Made by a program: the position numbers and the translations under genes. DNA of 64,000 bases from Gonatopus flavifemur (taxonomy: Eukaryota > Arthropoda > Insecta > Hymenoptera > Dryinidae). Below are positions 48,807 to 60,854 of the stretch, piece after piece. Every line of letters begins with the position of its first letter. Within the stretch, counting starts at the first letter, position 1. Location of the stretch: positions 8,370,001 through 8,434,000 of the forward strand of contig JAFFJZ010000003.1 in NCBI GenBank assembly GCA_018340375.1. The letters run 5' to 3'. Below the pieces are notes generated by a model. The model was not told the origin of the DNA. It searched no databases and saw only the letters and a program-made list of their open reading frames with translations.

Positions 48807-50328
48807 AGGGGTCATTCGGTACGTCAGGTCGATGATCATGTGCCAATATTGTGCCAATCTTTGTAGAAATCATAATCGTGCAAATCTGTTTTTGGTGATG
48901 TACCAAAGTTGCAGGAAGTGGATTGATACAAGGTTGATTCATTAGCGGAATTAAGAAATCCCCAAGCATGTTCTCACACGCTCTTCTTAGTTGATCATTC
49001 ATTATTCCGTAATAAATGTTGAATGGAATCCTCATATCTTCTTGATTTGGAAAGATATTAAAAATGAAAACATATAACACTTAATCAGAGTTAAAGAACT
49101 TACGAACATCAATCTAGCGATTCTACTTATTTATATAGTTGAATTGCAATTTTGAGCGAACGTTTCCAAATTGATGAAAAAATTGTAATAGTAGATACGC
49201 AGAAGCACCAATCATCAACAGTCTCACATCCATAACGATGTAATTTGCACATCACACGTATGACACAAACATTAAACTGACGAATGGAAATCCCTGCAGA
49301 GCGATGAGATTGATATTACAGCGTGTAACGTCACCGCTGCACTCAATGTACGGTTGTACTGTGCTGAAAACATTTTTGAAACTCCAACCGTGGATTGATA
49401 TTCATTTCCATAAAACTTCCATCCAGTTCTCATCGATTTCGATAAATTCAAAAAGAGAAAATTGCAAAATTCATGGGAAGTTTCTTTTTCATTCCGATGA
49501 CGAATCTTGGTTTTTTTTTTAATCAAAAATACGACATTTTTTTCCCACTGTGCCACCAGATGGAGCCACTTATGCGCTTATATCCACTTAAATTCAAATC
49601 CAAATACTGAACTCTCATTTGTAGTTGATTTCAATTCTTATTGAGGGATTGTCAATGATATTTACTTTCGAGAAGAAGTTCAAGTTATTTTGAATAGAAC
49701 ATTACAAGAAAACAAAGCCATTGTAGAAATGAATTTGTGAAGTTTGTTGGATGATTTATTTGTAAAAATCTTCACATATGAGTGAAGGGATTAATAATAT
49801 TGCTTCAAATTGCAATGTTACGTGTAAACGTATAGTACTTTCGATTGAATGAATATCACGAATCCATCCATTCAAACGAATCATCATTGTAAGTACCAAT
49901 GGCACGTAGTGTTTCAAAATTACCTCATTAGAAAGAATTAATTTCTCAATAATCAGAAAACGACGAGATCAGATAATTATGTTACATCTGGATGAATTAT
50001 TTCACAAAGCCTTATTCAGATTTTACATATAAATCATTGAAGAGCCTCGGGAATAACAGATTTTCTTCCACATGCGTTTAATTTTCCAATGAAATATGAG
50101 CAGTCAATTTATTACAGAACACAACGCGAAACGCCTCTTTGGTACTTTAATCTTTTTCAATTATCGTACATTTATTACAATAGAATTATTTCTGTTCGAC
50201 ATTCATGCAATTCTTGTTGAAAACATTCATTATAAGAGTGATATTGTACAGATGTTCGTTTCAATTTAAAGTATTCACTTGAACGATCGATATATCTTGA
50301 TATGTCGCTATGTTCTGCACAACAGTTC
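48807..50328. other. AT-rich non-coding DNA
   Basis: Chance frames only, including overlapping ones at 49272-49556. No element ends found. Confidence 0.5.
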
Positions 50329-50880
50329 TTACAAGATTGGAGAGATGATAACACGTATATGCATTGTGATTTCATGCATTTCATCGCTTTTAAAATAATC
50401 CCCCCTTTTCTCGGATACAATACACTTTTGCCAACGGTTTTTCCAATCCTCGAAGTATGCCAAATAGCCATCTTCCGCTATGGCCTGCGGAACGCGCTGA
50501 GATTCACGATTGAATTTCTTCAATTGACTCAAAACGGTGTCCCCGGAGTGGTCTTTTGAGACTAGGAAATAGCCAGGAGTTACATGCTGCTGTCAAATGA
50601 CTACGCTGGTTGTGGAGCGATATTATAGTTGAACTTTTGGCGAAAAACTCAGGAAGAATACTCAGTGCAGTATAAGTTGGCGCATTGTCGTGATGTAAAA
50701 ACCATGAGTTTTTTGCTCATAAATCCGACCCCTTTTTGCGATGAGGTTTATGCAAACGTTGCGTAACATTCAAATAATATTCCTTACACCACGATAATTG
50801 AAGAACACTGTTAGCATAACTTTGATTTTTCACCGATTTCGGCGCGATATTTTCAATCCGGTCTTAACGCGGTGTTTTTT
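50329..50880 (-). pseudogene. mariner transposase relic, C-terminal half
   Basis: Reading the minus strand from about 50823, successive motifs follow mariner transposase order: KVMLTVFFNYRGV, EYYLNV with an in-frame TGA soon after, NSWFLHHDNAPTYTAL, a decayed copy of the third catalytic block, WLFPSLKRPLRG, FESIEEIQ, and the C-terminal block YFEDWKNRWQKCIVSE ending near 50400. The HHDNAP aspartate (codon 50687-50689) is the second catalytic Asp. At the third position the sequence reads A-A-C-N-S-W where the family has A-P-C-D-F-F, so Asn replaces the essential Asp. A frameshift separates RGV from EYY, where about a dozen family residues are missing, and another follows EEIQ. The N-terminal DNA-binding half and the TIRs were not found. 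A dead, 5'-truncated copy. Confidence 0.9.
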
Positions 50881-51086
50881 TTTTCGAAAAAATCAAGTGT
50901 TTTTAGTATCAATTGAAATTTGATACATCTGAGGCGCGAATATTTTTCCAACTGGAATGGATTGATTCTTTTGTAATGTGAACATCATTACCAAAGTCCT
51001 TAATTATTGTTAATCGTTGCACGTGACTTTCATCGGTACAGGTTGATGATCGTTCGAAGTGCTCGTTTGAGGAAGATGATGTGGTT

Positions 51087-51207
51087 GATATTTGGATAGC
51101 TAGAAATTGGCTGTGATAGCTATTTTTTAACTTCGGCAATACAATCTATTGCTGTATAGTAGGAGCTAAACTCTAGCTTTTGTAGCAATTTTGTGCATCC
51201 AAATATC
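51087..51207. mobile_element. Short MITE with GATATTTGGAT ends, copy 2
   Basis: A 121-bp segment starting GATATTTGGATAGCT and ending GCATCCAAATATC. The last 11 bases are the exact inverse of the first 11. Its left 17 bp (from 51085) are identical to those at 3965, and the interior is again rich in TAGCT words. Sits just upstream of the mariner relic, on the side where the transposase N-terminus is missing. Confidence 0.6.
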
Positions 51208-51250
51208 GAAGACATGGATATAGTGAATTTTTTGGTTCCGCGAATATGAT

Positions 51251-51394
51251 CTTTAAAACTGAATCAGTGGAATTCCACTGAATTGTAGTGACTACTCACT
51301 GATTATGCAGTTGGATGCAACTGATTGAAATAAGTGGTATAATACTTATAACTGCGGAATCAGTGAGATTCAACTGATTCAGATTTAGAGAGTG
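51251..51394. mobile_element. MITE with CTGAATCAGTGGAATTCC arm
   Basis: The left arm CTTTAAAACTGAATCAGTGG is matched by the reverse complement of the right end, which reads CTCTCTAAATCTGAATCAGT. The body alternates CAGTGG and CCACTGA words. The right end CAGATTTAGAGAGTG is shared with 30018-30231. 144 bp, no coding frame. Confidence 0.6.
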
Positions 51395-51689
51395 TGCATC
51401 CCAAAATATTATTTGATGTATCGATGAAAGTTTACGAATAAATAGTTAGTAAGATATTCCAAACAAAGTATCCTGTTTGAGAGTGTTTGAGATGACCGGT
51501 AGATTGAAATATGACAACAAACATCAAAATTCCACATATCAAAAGCATTGTTCTCCCATAGATTCAATCAAGAACATCTATCATCATTCCATCAGAATAA
51601 TACCAGTTATTATCGTATTTGAAAGCAATTTCAAAGCAACGATAATGGATTCTATCGGAGTTGTTGCTCAGCTTTTGTGCTTAACGTCG
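51395..51689. other. AT-rich non-coding DNA
   Basis: A 73-codon plus-strand frame (51477-51698) runs into the GC-richer segment that follows. It is not recognised. Confidence 0.35.
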
Positions 51690-51930
51690 TCTAGGTAGTC
51701 TCGACGGACTAACCAAATTACCATATACCTCAAGTATTTCTCCAGCAAATCGGTTGGCCGCACGCCGGGGCTCCCTTTGTGAGAGCCTAAGTAGCCATAA
51801 CTCATCTAGGAGAGACTGTATCAGTCGGCAATATCCTAGTGATAAATTAAATCAGTTAAGATAATCCAGATGGAACTCGGTCCAAGCCCATAGGGTACCT
51901 CGATATTATAATGGGACACAGGTATATGCG
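51690..51930. other. GC-richer segment, possible retroelement 3' piece
   Basis: An abrupt rise in G+C with words such as GGCCGCACGCCGGGGCTCCC and GGGTACCTCG, unlike the flanks. It resembles the untranslated tail of a non-LTR element in texture, but no reverse transcriptase or endonuclease motif is readable and there is no poly(A) end. Confidence 0.2.
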
Positions 51931-52205
51931 GAGAGTACAAGCGGAACGAAGACGTAATCATTCAAGTGTTTAATAATTATATCCATTGAATTCTCTTTGA
52001 ACTGGAGGGAAGGAAAATTCAATCTAACTCAGTTTCTCGAATTCCTCTTGTTCTCGTCCAAAGTGAATGATTTTCGAATCAGGATTGTTCTCCGATAATT
52101 TCGATTTTCGTCGGTTGACATCGATTTTATGTTTTTCCTTTCACGTCTCTCACTTCAAATGAGTAAAATCCCATTCGATTGATGGACGATCATGTTTATG
52201 TGAAG

Positions 52206-52207
<2 letters not shown>
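51931..52207. other. Non-coding DNA
   Basis: No gene or repeat identified. Confidence 0.45.
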
Positions 52208-52236
<29 letters not shown>

Positions 52237-52237
52237 T
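52208..52237. repeat. (TATG)n tetranucleotide microsatellite
   Basis: Seven or so uninterrupted TATG/GTAT units, directly readable. Frames running through it encode only repeat-derived Tyr/Met/Cys/Val or Tyr/Ile/His/Thr runs. Confidence 0.95.
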
Positions 52238-52798
52238 AATGCATGTATGGAACAGTCAGATATCTGGTTGCATGTAAATTTGAGAGTATACGGGATCTCA
52301 TCGGAAACTCGCATTGATGAGATACTGTGTGTATATAAACCGGGATATCCACATGTAGTATGCAACCGGATACAAGGAAAGCTTTCTACGAGAGATGCTT
52401 GTATTGATCGATGGATCGCCAATGCCATCGTTCCGTAAGCTAAGAGTATATATTGTATATATGACCGTATCGTATTTATTGGAAAGAAGAAGATATCTCT
52501 GGCAGTGTATGAATATTTCTCATATCAAACTGTTTATGGACATCATCCTCGAATAGTAAATAATGAAAAGATAGTGATGAAGAATGAGAAAGAAAGAGAA
52601 AGGAAGGTTGCAAAGCAGCGGAGAAAAGAAAGAATTTATGATACTTGTTATCAAGATATTAGGTATGTATTGGAAGGTTTAGACGTGTTGGGTGTTATTC
52701 GGTCTTTCGGCGGGAAAGGATGAGAGAGAATGCAGACTATTCAGAGGGGAATTGAAAGGATTTTTATTTACTCGTGGAGAAATTGTCCACACTCACTC
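52238..52798. other. Non-coding DNA
   Basis: A 72-codon plus-strand frame (52505-52723) has a Lys/Arg/Glu-rich centre from a purine-rich stretch. No recognisable product. Confidence 0.4.
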
Positions 52799-53935
52799 AC
52801 GCCTGATCAGGGCTGATGGCTAAAACCTGATCAGACGTGATCATGCCTTAATTTTGTACCCACGCGATGAGGAATAATCATGCTCAATTACGCCCAATCA
52901 CGCTTGATTATGCTCCATTATACATGAGAAATTCATACAAAATCAATGAGTTTTTTGTGAGGATCATGGACATTTTTTGGCAAAAATTCTCGTGCTCAAC
53001 ACTGACTGTACGTGTTTAGACCTGACTACGCCTGATTATTCATTTTTCAGCTTGATTTAGCTAATTTTTTAGCTAGCGTGGAAACCCGTGATCAAGCATG
53101 ACCGTGTGTGATCATGCCAGACAAACTATTCTCGCCCTTGATCATGCAAAATCGTACCAAATGAGAAGCATTCATACCAAATGACTCTGTGTTGATTTTT
53201 TTATCACGAATGCACATGCTTCATCATGTCAAATCTGGTCATGATCATCTGGTCAGCTACTTTGGAAGGGTCCTGTATAAGCATGATAAGTAGAAATGAT
53301 TGACAATGTATTAGTATTTCATCAAATTAGAAGAAGGATGATGAAAGGAACTCTTCTTTTTGTCAAGTTATAAAACTTAATAATTCTTTATGAATTTTTC
53401 ATGCATAATAGAGCATAATCAAGCATGATTAGGCGTAATTGAGCGTGTTCAGTCCTGATTGCGTAGGTACAAAATTGATGCCTGATCACGCCTGATGAAT
53501 ATGACCTGATCAGGCGTAAGCAGGCGTGGATGATTTTTTCACTAATTTATTGTTAATCTACTTTCTACTTATTGTGCTTATGTAGCTCCCATTTTCTAGT
53601 TTCCAGTTTTCAGCCATGATCATGCGTGATCAGGCGCACGTGCCTGCGTTTGGGGCCGATTTGGCATGATTAAGCATGTGTATTTGTGATAGAAAAATCA
53701 ACACAGAGTCATTTTGTATGAATATTCCTCAGTTGGTAAGATTTTGCATGATCACAAGCGAGAATGGTTTGTCAGGCATGATCGCTGGTGGTTTAACTTG
53801 ATCACGGGTCCCCACGTGGGTACAAAATTGGAGCTTTTGAAGTGATGACAAAGCTCAACAATGAACGACCAGGTGTAATCAGGCTTACTCACATGCAGTC
53901 AGTATTGAACACGAATAATTTTGCCGAAAAATCTG
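52799..53935. mobile_element. 1.1-kb nested foldback of TGATCA-rich repeats
   Basis: Three diverged blocks each occur twice in opposite orientation. A: 52799-52926 with 53400-53527. C: 52969-53040 with 53878-53935. B: 53075-53240 with 53652-53817. Paired copies agree at about four of five positions by eye. The order is A, C, B, then inverted A, inverted B, inverted C. C-B and B-C form proper arms, while the second A lies in the loop. CCTGATCA, GCATGATCA and TTTTGTACCCACG words recur throughout. No transposase frame is present. Likely two or more insertions of a non-autonomous family, or one rearranged foldback. Confidence 0.65.
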
Positions 53936-55194
53936 ATCTGAACGATTTTTTCACGGGTAAGTTTTGTATTTTAATTTCGTTGTTCTTCTCTTAAGATTGA
54001 ATCATTCCATCAACAACAATTTGATATTCTCTTGCAAGATATTTCGATATGCAGGAAAAATAGGGAAAATGATGGTAATAAACATAAATATAAATCAATT
54101 TTTCACAAGAAATTTCACATTTTTTTCAATGAAGTTTGAATTTCTTTTGTCGAGGCTGGTTACGGGTAAAGTTCTATCGCATATGTGAAGAAAATTTCTC
54201 ATTAGCGTGTCAGCGGTGAACAACGAGCCATGAATGAATTAAATTTTCAAGCCAGAATGGTTGAGTTGCACGTCATAACTGTGTTCATAAAAGAATTGAA
54301 ACATAACATGACTACAAAAACTCGCGACACAACAATGTCTCTCTAGGGCTATTCACGAACATATTATTCGTTGGATATTACAGCTCGGGACATTGGAGGG
54401 AACAATGTTGGAAAATGAATTTCCTCGAAGTATACGTTTCAAATCTGAATTGGATGAATTCTTGACTGGAGTGTCAATTTTCTATGTTTTCCCTTGAATA
54501 TATTCAATGAGAATTCAAATGATTTCATGATTTCATTTAACGGTACGTTCGAACGCATCATAAATAACGATCAATCGTTCTAAATTTAGAGCCGGTTGAT
54601 GGATATCGTGACGAGCGAGATGTGTTCCTTGCCACTCATCATTATAATCAATACGCTCTATAATGCTCACATTGAAACAAATCAGTTGATTATTCTATTA
54701 GGAGACAATTAACGATTATTCGTGCGTCTGAATTGAAGCCGGACCAATTAGGTGATAAAATTATTTCATGTGATTCAATTCTGTTGCATTTGATTGCGCG
54801 AAAGTCATGGAATATCGATGAATTCATCGAATAATTAATCTTCCTTCATTCCTTCCAACGTTCATTACCTCATTTTCGTTTTGATACACCCTGCCATGCC
54901 AATTATATTCAAATATTGAGCTCATCAATTTGTATGTTATGGAATATTGAAATATGATCGGAGGAAATATTAGGTTGGAAAGAAGAAGAAAAAGGGATGA
55001 AGTGATATTTTTTGTCATTTTTTTAAATATTATAGGTATTCAATCTCTGTATTGATAATTTGTTGGGAGTATTGTCTTGGATTATCTGGGTATTTCAGCT
55101 GGAACTGGGTGAATCGATTTCTTTTGTACATTCTTCCTTCTGAATTTTTTATGGTTGAAATACCGCGATAAGGGTGAGAATTTGGCTCCATGAG
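53936..55194. other. AT-rich non-coding DNA
   Basis: Chance frames only. Confidence 0.5.
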
Positions 55195-55385
55195 GGGGAT
55201 CTTCACTCCTGTGTAGAATTCCACTCTTTTGTAAGAGTAGAAAATCCACTCTTCGAAGCAAGTTACAATTTCACTCCAGCAGAATGAAAATTCACTTTTA
55301 TGGTGTGGAATTCTCACTCTTATTGTAGTGATGGTATTTTTATTCTTTAGGAGTAGATTTTTACTCCAAGAAATTTAGAGAGTTG
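55195..55385. mobile_element. Weak copy of the TTTAGAGAG family
   Basis: The body alternates CCACTCTT, AGAGTAG and CACTCC words as in 30018-30231. The right end reads AAATTTAGAGAGTTG. The left boundary is unclear. Confidence 0.4.
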
Positions 55386-56566
55386 AAAAGAAGAAATTTG
55401 AAAACAGTGTTGAGAATCCGAAACCTTCAGGGGATCAACTGTATCAGGAGCATTGTTTTTTGCCCAAGTATTATCCATAATTTCGAAAACTTTTCCACTG
55501 GGATGTCTTTTGAATCAATTCAAAATTGAATTCTTACAAAAAACATATTATGGGGTGCTTGTTCCAATTAATTTTGAGGGAGTTGTTCACACAAATTAAC
55601 TTCATTTTATCCAAGAAGCCAGGGGCCTTGATTGCAGAACCTACATCGATACAAGAGTTTTCAGGTTGTTTAAACCTTTGTTAGAACGGTTTTGAACGAC
55701 ATTCTCTTCTCCCGTTTTTTTACCTTGAGGATGTGTTCTTAATTCAAGCTCGCGTCGGAAACATCATCAAGTTGCAACGTCTCTGAATGTGTTATGAACC
55801 TAGTGCTATGCAAGTACATGGCACCTGTTTTGCACTTTCCAAGAGCGATCGATGTTTCGTTCGTCTTTGTACTTGGAGTCAACATACCTCACGACAGAAG
55901 AAATGACAGCGTGATGTATAGACACGAACGGAGTCAACTTTATATATCTCACCACATGCAGCGTACCCATATCCTAAGAACGGATGGAACGCAGATGCAG
56001 AATATTCGGGATCAAACGTTTGAAACTTTCCTCTCAATAACATCCAGACAATCGATGTACGACTATCTGTCGAATTCGGCGCAACTGTTTCTTCAAAATG
56101 TTTGAATGAACAAGTACCGAACTAATGTAGAATAGCGTCTTCGACTCAGAATATTCAATCTAAAGTTTGTTATAATAGCTCTTCTACTCTCCATCGATTA
56201 TCCTTCAGCATTTCATCTTCGTATGCACACATTTTCTTTCTGTATTCTTCCATCGTGCACCTAGGGACCTTGTTTGAGGATTCTTCGCAGGGTGAAACGT
56301 GAAATGAAGTGTTTCTTTTTCTTAGCGTGAAATTTACCAAAGTCGTGGCATTTTCATCGTGCCACGAGCACCGAACGAGAGAGGACGTGCCGTAAGCGCC
56401 GGATGCGGAATTTTCTACCTACAAAGGATGAAAAAGGGAGAGAGAAAGGAGTGGAAGTGCGTCACGACGCCAACCGGATGCTCGCAATCTTCCATGTCAT
56501 GAGCAAAAGTGTGCACTTTATACTTTTCGTAAGGGTATCGTGTATCGAAGATAACTATCATCAAGA
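55386..56566. other. Non-coding DNA with a GC-richer patch
   Basis: A 103-codon frame at 55794-56105 has no recognisable product. G+C rises at about 56280-56480 (GCCACGAGCACCGAACG and neighbours) without a coherent exon. Confidence 0.35.
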
Positions 56567-56596
56567 ATATATATATATATATATATACATACACAC
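56567..56596. repeat. (AT)n/(AC)n microsatellite
   Basis: A pure AT run of about ten units passing into CATACACAC. Directly readable. A frame through it encodes alternating Tyr and Ile. Confidence 0.95.
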
Positions 56597-57254
56597 GTCT
56601 CCCTTGACTGTGTCCAATAAAAACTTTCTTCCCCGAGAGAAGAAGCCTCCAACTCTTGGTTTCCCGGTTCCTACGCCGAATGTACGTATGGAGTTGAGAA
56701 TAGGTAAAAAATAAGAAAAGAGTTTACAACATCCTTGCTTTTCACTCTCTTCACTCGGGAAACTTTTTAATTTGTCATCTCATGAGAAACTTTACCTCCC
56801 CGTGAATAGTTGGTGTTTCATCGAAACAACATCCAGCAGAAGCATTTATACGTGATGGAACCTTATTGAAGGTTTTTATTTGTTCTGATATTATTGATAG
56901 CAGCAGCGGATGGAAACATTGATGGTTATCAAAATTGGATATCATACTTGATAGAAGGATTGGATCATTAGTGTTCTTCAATTATATAATGGGATTATTA
57001 CTCTATACAAAGTTTGATGAGTTTTTCTTTACACCAGTTAACGATTTCATTCTCTGACTGTAGGGAAATTGTTTTTTCATCAAAAATAAGGAATATCACT
57101 GATGCCAGAAAGTTTGAGATCTAATGGTCTAGAACCAATTAAACATTCTTGTTAATCAGATCAACCAATAATCACCGGTCTACTTACTATTTTTCAATTG
57201 GCACGAACTATTCGACGAATTTCAAACGGTATTGATTTCAGTGTACAGACAGTC
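56597..57254. other. AT-rich non-coding DNA
   Basis: No gene or repeat identified. Confidence 0.45.
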
Positions 57255-57470
57255 TTGGCCCAGTATTAAAACGATATCGTTTGGACAAGGTTGGAATGCC
57301 AGAACTTCACCATAGTCGGCGTTCACGAACGAACAGTACTGACAATGTTGTGAATTTTATACAGACCCTTATGTAAAATGATGTTATCATGCCGACTTTT
57401 CGCCAGTTTTGATAGCTTTGGTAGCTTTGGATTTGCCAGTACTGAGCCAGTTTCGGCCCGTGTTTCCCTT
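57255..57470. mobile_element. GCCAGTACTG-family element
   Basis: The left end reads AGTCTTGGCCCAGTATT, and the right end holds GCCAGTACTGAGCCAGTTTC, an inverted relative. The body has scattered CAGTACTGAC and GCCAG words. Related to 24219-24441 (AGTCTTGGCCAGTACTTG there) and 48715-48806. Confidence 0.5.
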
Positions 57471-57580
57471 TGCCCATGGGTACTCAAATACTCGTGAGAC
57501 ACATGCAAATTCTAGTTTTCTTTCCAACGCAGTTGCTAGCGTATGAATTCGTAAATGCGTAGAGACATTTCTACTAGGGA
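57471..57580. repeat. Solo CCCTAGTAGAAAT terminus
   Basis: CATTTCTACTAGGGA at 57566-57580 is the inverted form of the end motif of 28649-28777. It lies about 100 bp right of the GCCAGTACTG element, so the two families may meet here as they do at 63.9 kb. No left partner found. Confidence 0.35.
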
Positions 57581-58485
57581 ATGTGGTAATATTGATAATA
57601 TAAAATGTTTACTGTGAATATTGATGATCGATCTCAACTTTATGTGGTAAGACAAGTTTTGTGACAAGTTCTTTACAAATAAATTGTATCCATCATAAGC
57701 TGTTGTAGAACTCTCACGTTATTCACGAATTGAATGACAGAAGTCCAATTTCTGATTTCAGGACTGATAGCAGGAACACTAGAAAATGAGGTCTTCGAGT
57801 GCTTTAGTTTCTGGTGAGTATTATTTATTATTAATTATGATTAACCATTGAGAATTATGACACAAATGAAATAAGTTTTGTATGGAATCTATATTGCAGG
57901 TGAGTACATTTTTCTTCGCAATGCTCTTAAAATGAAAGAATTCTAACGAGGATCTAGAAATAATTCAATGACGAGACAATAACGAATGTGAAGTTTACAA
58001 AATCATTATTGAACCTATTGATTTGTTACTGAGATTCCTTCGCGTTGAATGTTCAACTTCGTTGAATACGGTGTAAAGCAATTTTGAGTTGTTAATCTGA
58101 GGAGTGGAAGTACAAAAAGTAATTGAAGCTACGCATTCCTACCCGGAGAACTGTATAAATTCAACATTCGAAACGTGCCATGAGAATCTATCAAACCTTA
58201 TAACGAATATTATGAATTCTTTGTGTGAGGCTGGTCTTTGATTCCAAGGTTCGATAATCAAAGCAGTGAAATATTCACTTCCTTTTCCGTTAATAACAAT
58301 GAAATATGGAAACATTGAAGAAATTTTAGTTGGTACCTGATGAGGACATTCGCGGAAGTTGAATTCAGCTCTTTGAATAATGCATTTGAAGTCGCTTTCA
58401 TTCTATCAGAAGTTGATATTAACATCATGAATTTGCCATATGAACTTGGTTGCACAACCTCTGTGCTTTTAGTTATCCGAATCGT
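57581..58485. other. AT-rich non-coding DNA
   Basis: Nothing identified. Confidence 0.5.
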
Positions 58486-58599
58486 GGGTTCAATGTCGTT
58501 GTGAGTTGATTAAAATTTGACTTCAATAAAGCGAACTAGCCATTCAGAGATAGTTTAATAGGTTCTGTTAGCGAACTGGGCTACAACAACGTTGAATCC
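58486..58599. repeat. 114-bp foldback with GCGAACT direct words inside
   Basis: GGGTTCAATGTCGTTGTG at 58486 pairs inversely with the right end, whose reverse complement reads GGATTCAACGTTGTTGTAG. Inside, GCGAACTAGCC and GCGAACTGGGC repeat in direct orientation. Tentative small element. Confidence 0.4.
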
Positions 58600-58712
58600 T
58601 TTCATTCAAAATCATTGTTGGTCAGTTGACTTTGTTTCTTTATTTTGAATCGACCGAGTTTAATTTTCTGAAATTTGCGATGGATACACCGAGGAAATTT
58701 TATACTCAGATT

Positions 58713-58816
58713 CATTTGAATTGACTAAATCTTGTTTGAATCAACTGACTTCTTATTTGAATATGAACTTACTAGAGTTTTAGTTTAATCAAATGAAAGA
58801 TTTAGTCGATCCAAAT
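58713..58816. repeat. AT-rich inverted repeat with GACTAAATCTT arms
   Basis: TTGACTAAATCTTGTTTGAA near 58721 is matched inversely by AAATGAAAGATTTAGTCGAT near 58800. Arms are about 35 bp and imperfect. TTGAATCAACTGA recalls the 51251-51394 arm. Tentative. Confidence 0.35.
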
Positions 58817-60813
58817 AAATTTTTAGTAATTTCAAATAAAATATACTCGAATGCAATGAAATGTTTAGTAGGTTCGTATTCAAGTGAATCATTTTTCTGG
58901 GTTAATAATTTTACATCCCTTTTAGAACTTCCTCTTTTCAATTTCTTGTGCATATATATAATATTAGTATATATATAGCATCAAATCTCATTACAACATA
59001 GATTCGAAGTGCCGCGCTGTCGACTTTTTCCAACTTGTACCTTGGTCTATCATGTCAGGATTGAAGACAAAGATGAAACCTCAATTGCCACGAACTTCAT
59101 CCCACAATGTCTCTTCTTCCATTATCCGAGAGCTTGAAAACTTAGATGAAGTAAACTGCTTTCTTTGTTTTCTTTTTTTTTTCTTTTGTCAAAAAACCTC
59201 GAACGCTAAGATCTCTTCCAAGAGAATTTGGAGTGTGAAGAACAAAAGACAAACTGTGAATTCGATTGACACTCATATTCATCCCAAATCCTCCCTAAAG
59301 TCTTTTCTTCGCGACAGAACTTCGAATCCATCGAAATCTGATTGTATTGAATAATTTCATGGATTTCGATCAAACTTCGAATCCTATTCCATTCAATTTC
59401 TATTCAGTTTTCATTCCGGAACTTCGTTATATATCCTTGGAATGGAAATCTATTCGATTTCGAAAACCAGAACTCGGACTTTGTTTACCGGGGAAAAATG
59501 ATCAGGAGATTGCGGTTTGAGTGAATCGAATGGATGTTGGATACGTTGAGGAAAGATAGAAAAAGATAATAATAGAAAGGGAAAGATGTAGCGAGAGAAG
59601 CAGATACGTGTATGTAGAATGAAAGCTCATGGCGGATAAGGGAATGGTGAAGTCTCGTGAGACGATTATACTGTGGCTGTTAGGATAGCAGGGAACGGTG
59701 CTGCAATACTTCCTGGCTTGGATTTTATACGACAAAGAAGAAGCAACATATTTGTTCTCTTCATTTCTGAGATTTCTCCTCATTCTCTTTCGTTTCTGCA
59801 ATGTTTCGTTGATAATATAATTGATACATTTCTATACGGAACAATGAGGATAAAAAGAATCAATGTTCATTCTAAAATTCATTTCATCAAGACTGAAGGT
59901 GACACAAATTTTCAGAACGTTCGTAATAGTTATTGTTATTCATAGAGCTATGACTTAGTCAGGTCTTTATGAAATACCGTATTGAGCTGATGATAGTTTC
60001 TACTTGGAATTTGCAGCAGTGTGTCAAAAGTACGTCAATAGTTTCACTAACAAGCATTTCAGGAGACATTGCCCTGAAGAAGCAGCTGCGATGAAATGCG
60101 ATGAGCTTAGAAGAAATGCTCTAGAGCATTTTTGCTAGATTATATTTTATTTTTGACTCTCCACGTTTTGAAAAATAATTTTTCTGAGAAATTACTCTCG
60201 TAAATCTGTTGTTCATCCCTGAAGTAATCAACCGATGCATTGAATCGGAAGTTCAAAATTCATTCAACGCATAATTCATCTTAATCATGAAATGAGGTCT
60301 GTGGAAAACTTCTCACATTCACAATAGAGAGTGGGGAATTCCATATATTCATATTACGTCCATTCCCAATCTCAACCATCACCAGACTGGAGCAAAAATC
60401 TTCCAAACGAGGAAAATTGAATTTTATGAGTATAGTGAGCAATGTTATGAACCACCAAAATTGCATGATATGAAATTTGATGGTGAACAACCGGCGGTGG
60501 TGGTGTTGAGCATGCGCTCATTCAAGAATCTCAATATATCCGAAGAGTTACCATACCCACCCATTCATAATGACGATAAAAAAGGTGTCGAATGAAAGAA
60601 CAGTTTGATTGAAACAAAGCAATATCAATCAACGAATCGTCCAAATTCCCACAATTAATCACGATGGAGCGTGAATAACCCTTCTCGTCAAACACCCCTT
60701 CATTCTCTCTCCTCTTCTTTTCGCTGTATTATTTATTCTTACGTTTCGTCATTTTTCATCCCCGTTCATTGCACCGCAGAGCATAGAATCAATGAAATCA
60801 TAACGTTTGATGA
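58817..60813. other. AT-rich non-coding DNA
   Basis: A 100-codon frame at 59052-59354 is Lys/Ser-rich with a Phe run from poly-T and no recognisable motif. Nothing else. Confidence 0.45.
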
Positions 60814-60854
60814 TTGATGAAACCATTGTACATCATAACTCTATTATTCTCAGA

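Noticed and set aside
52208..52438. Frames through the TATG microsatellite on both strands
   Set aside because: Openness is produced by the repeat; the peptides begin with repeat-derived residues.
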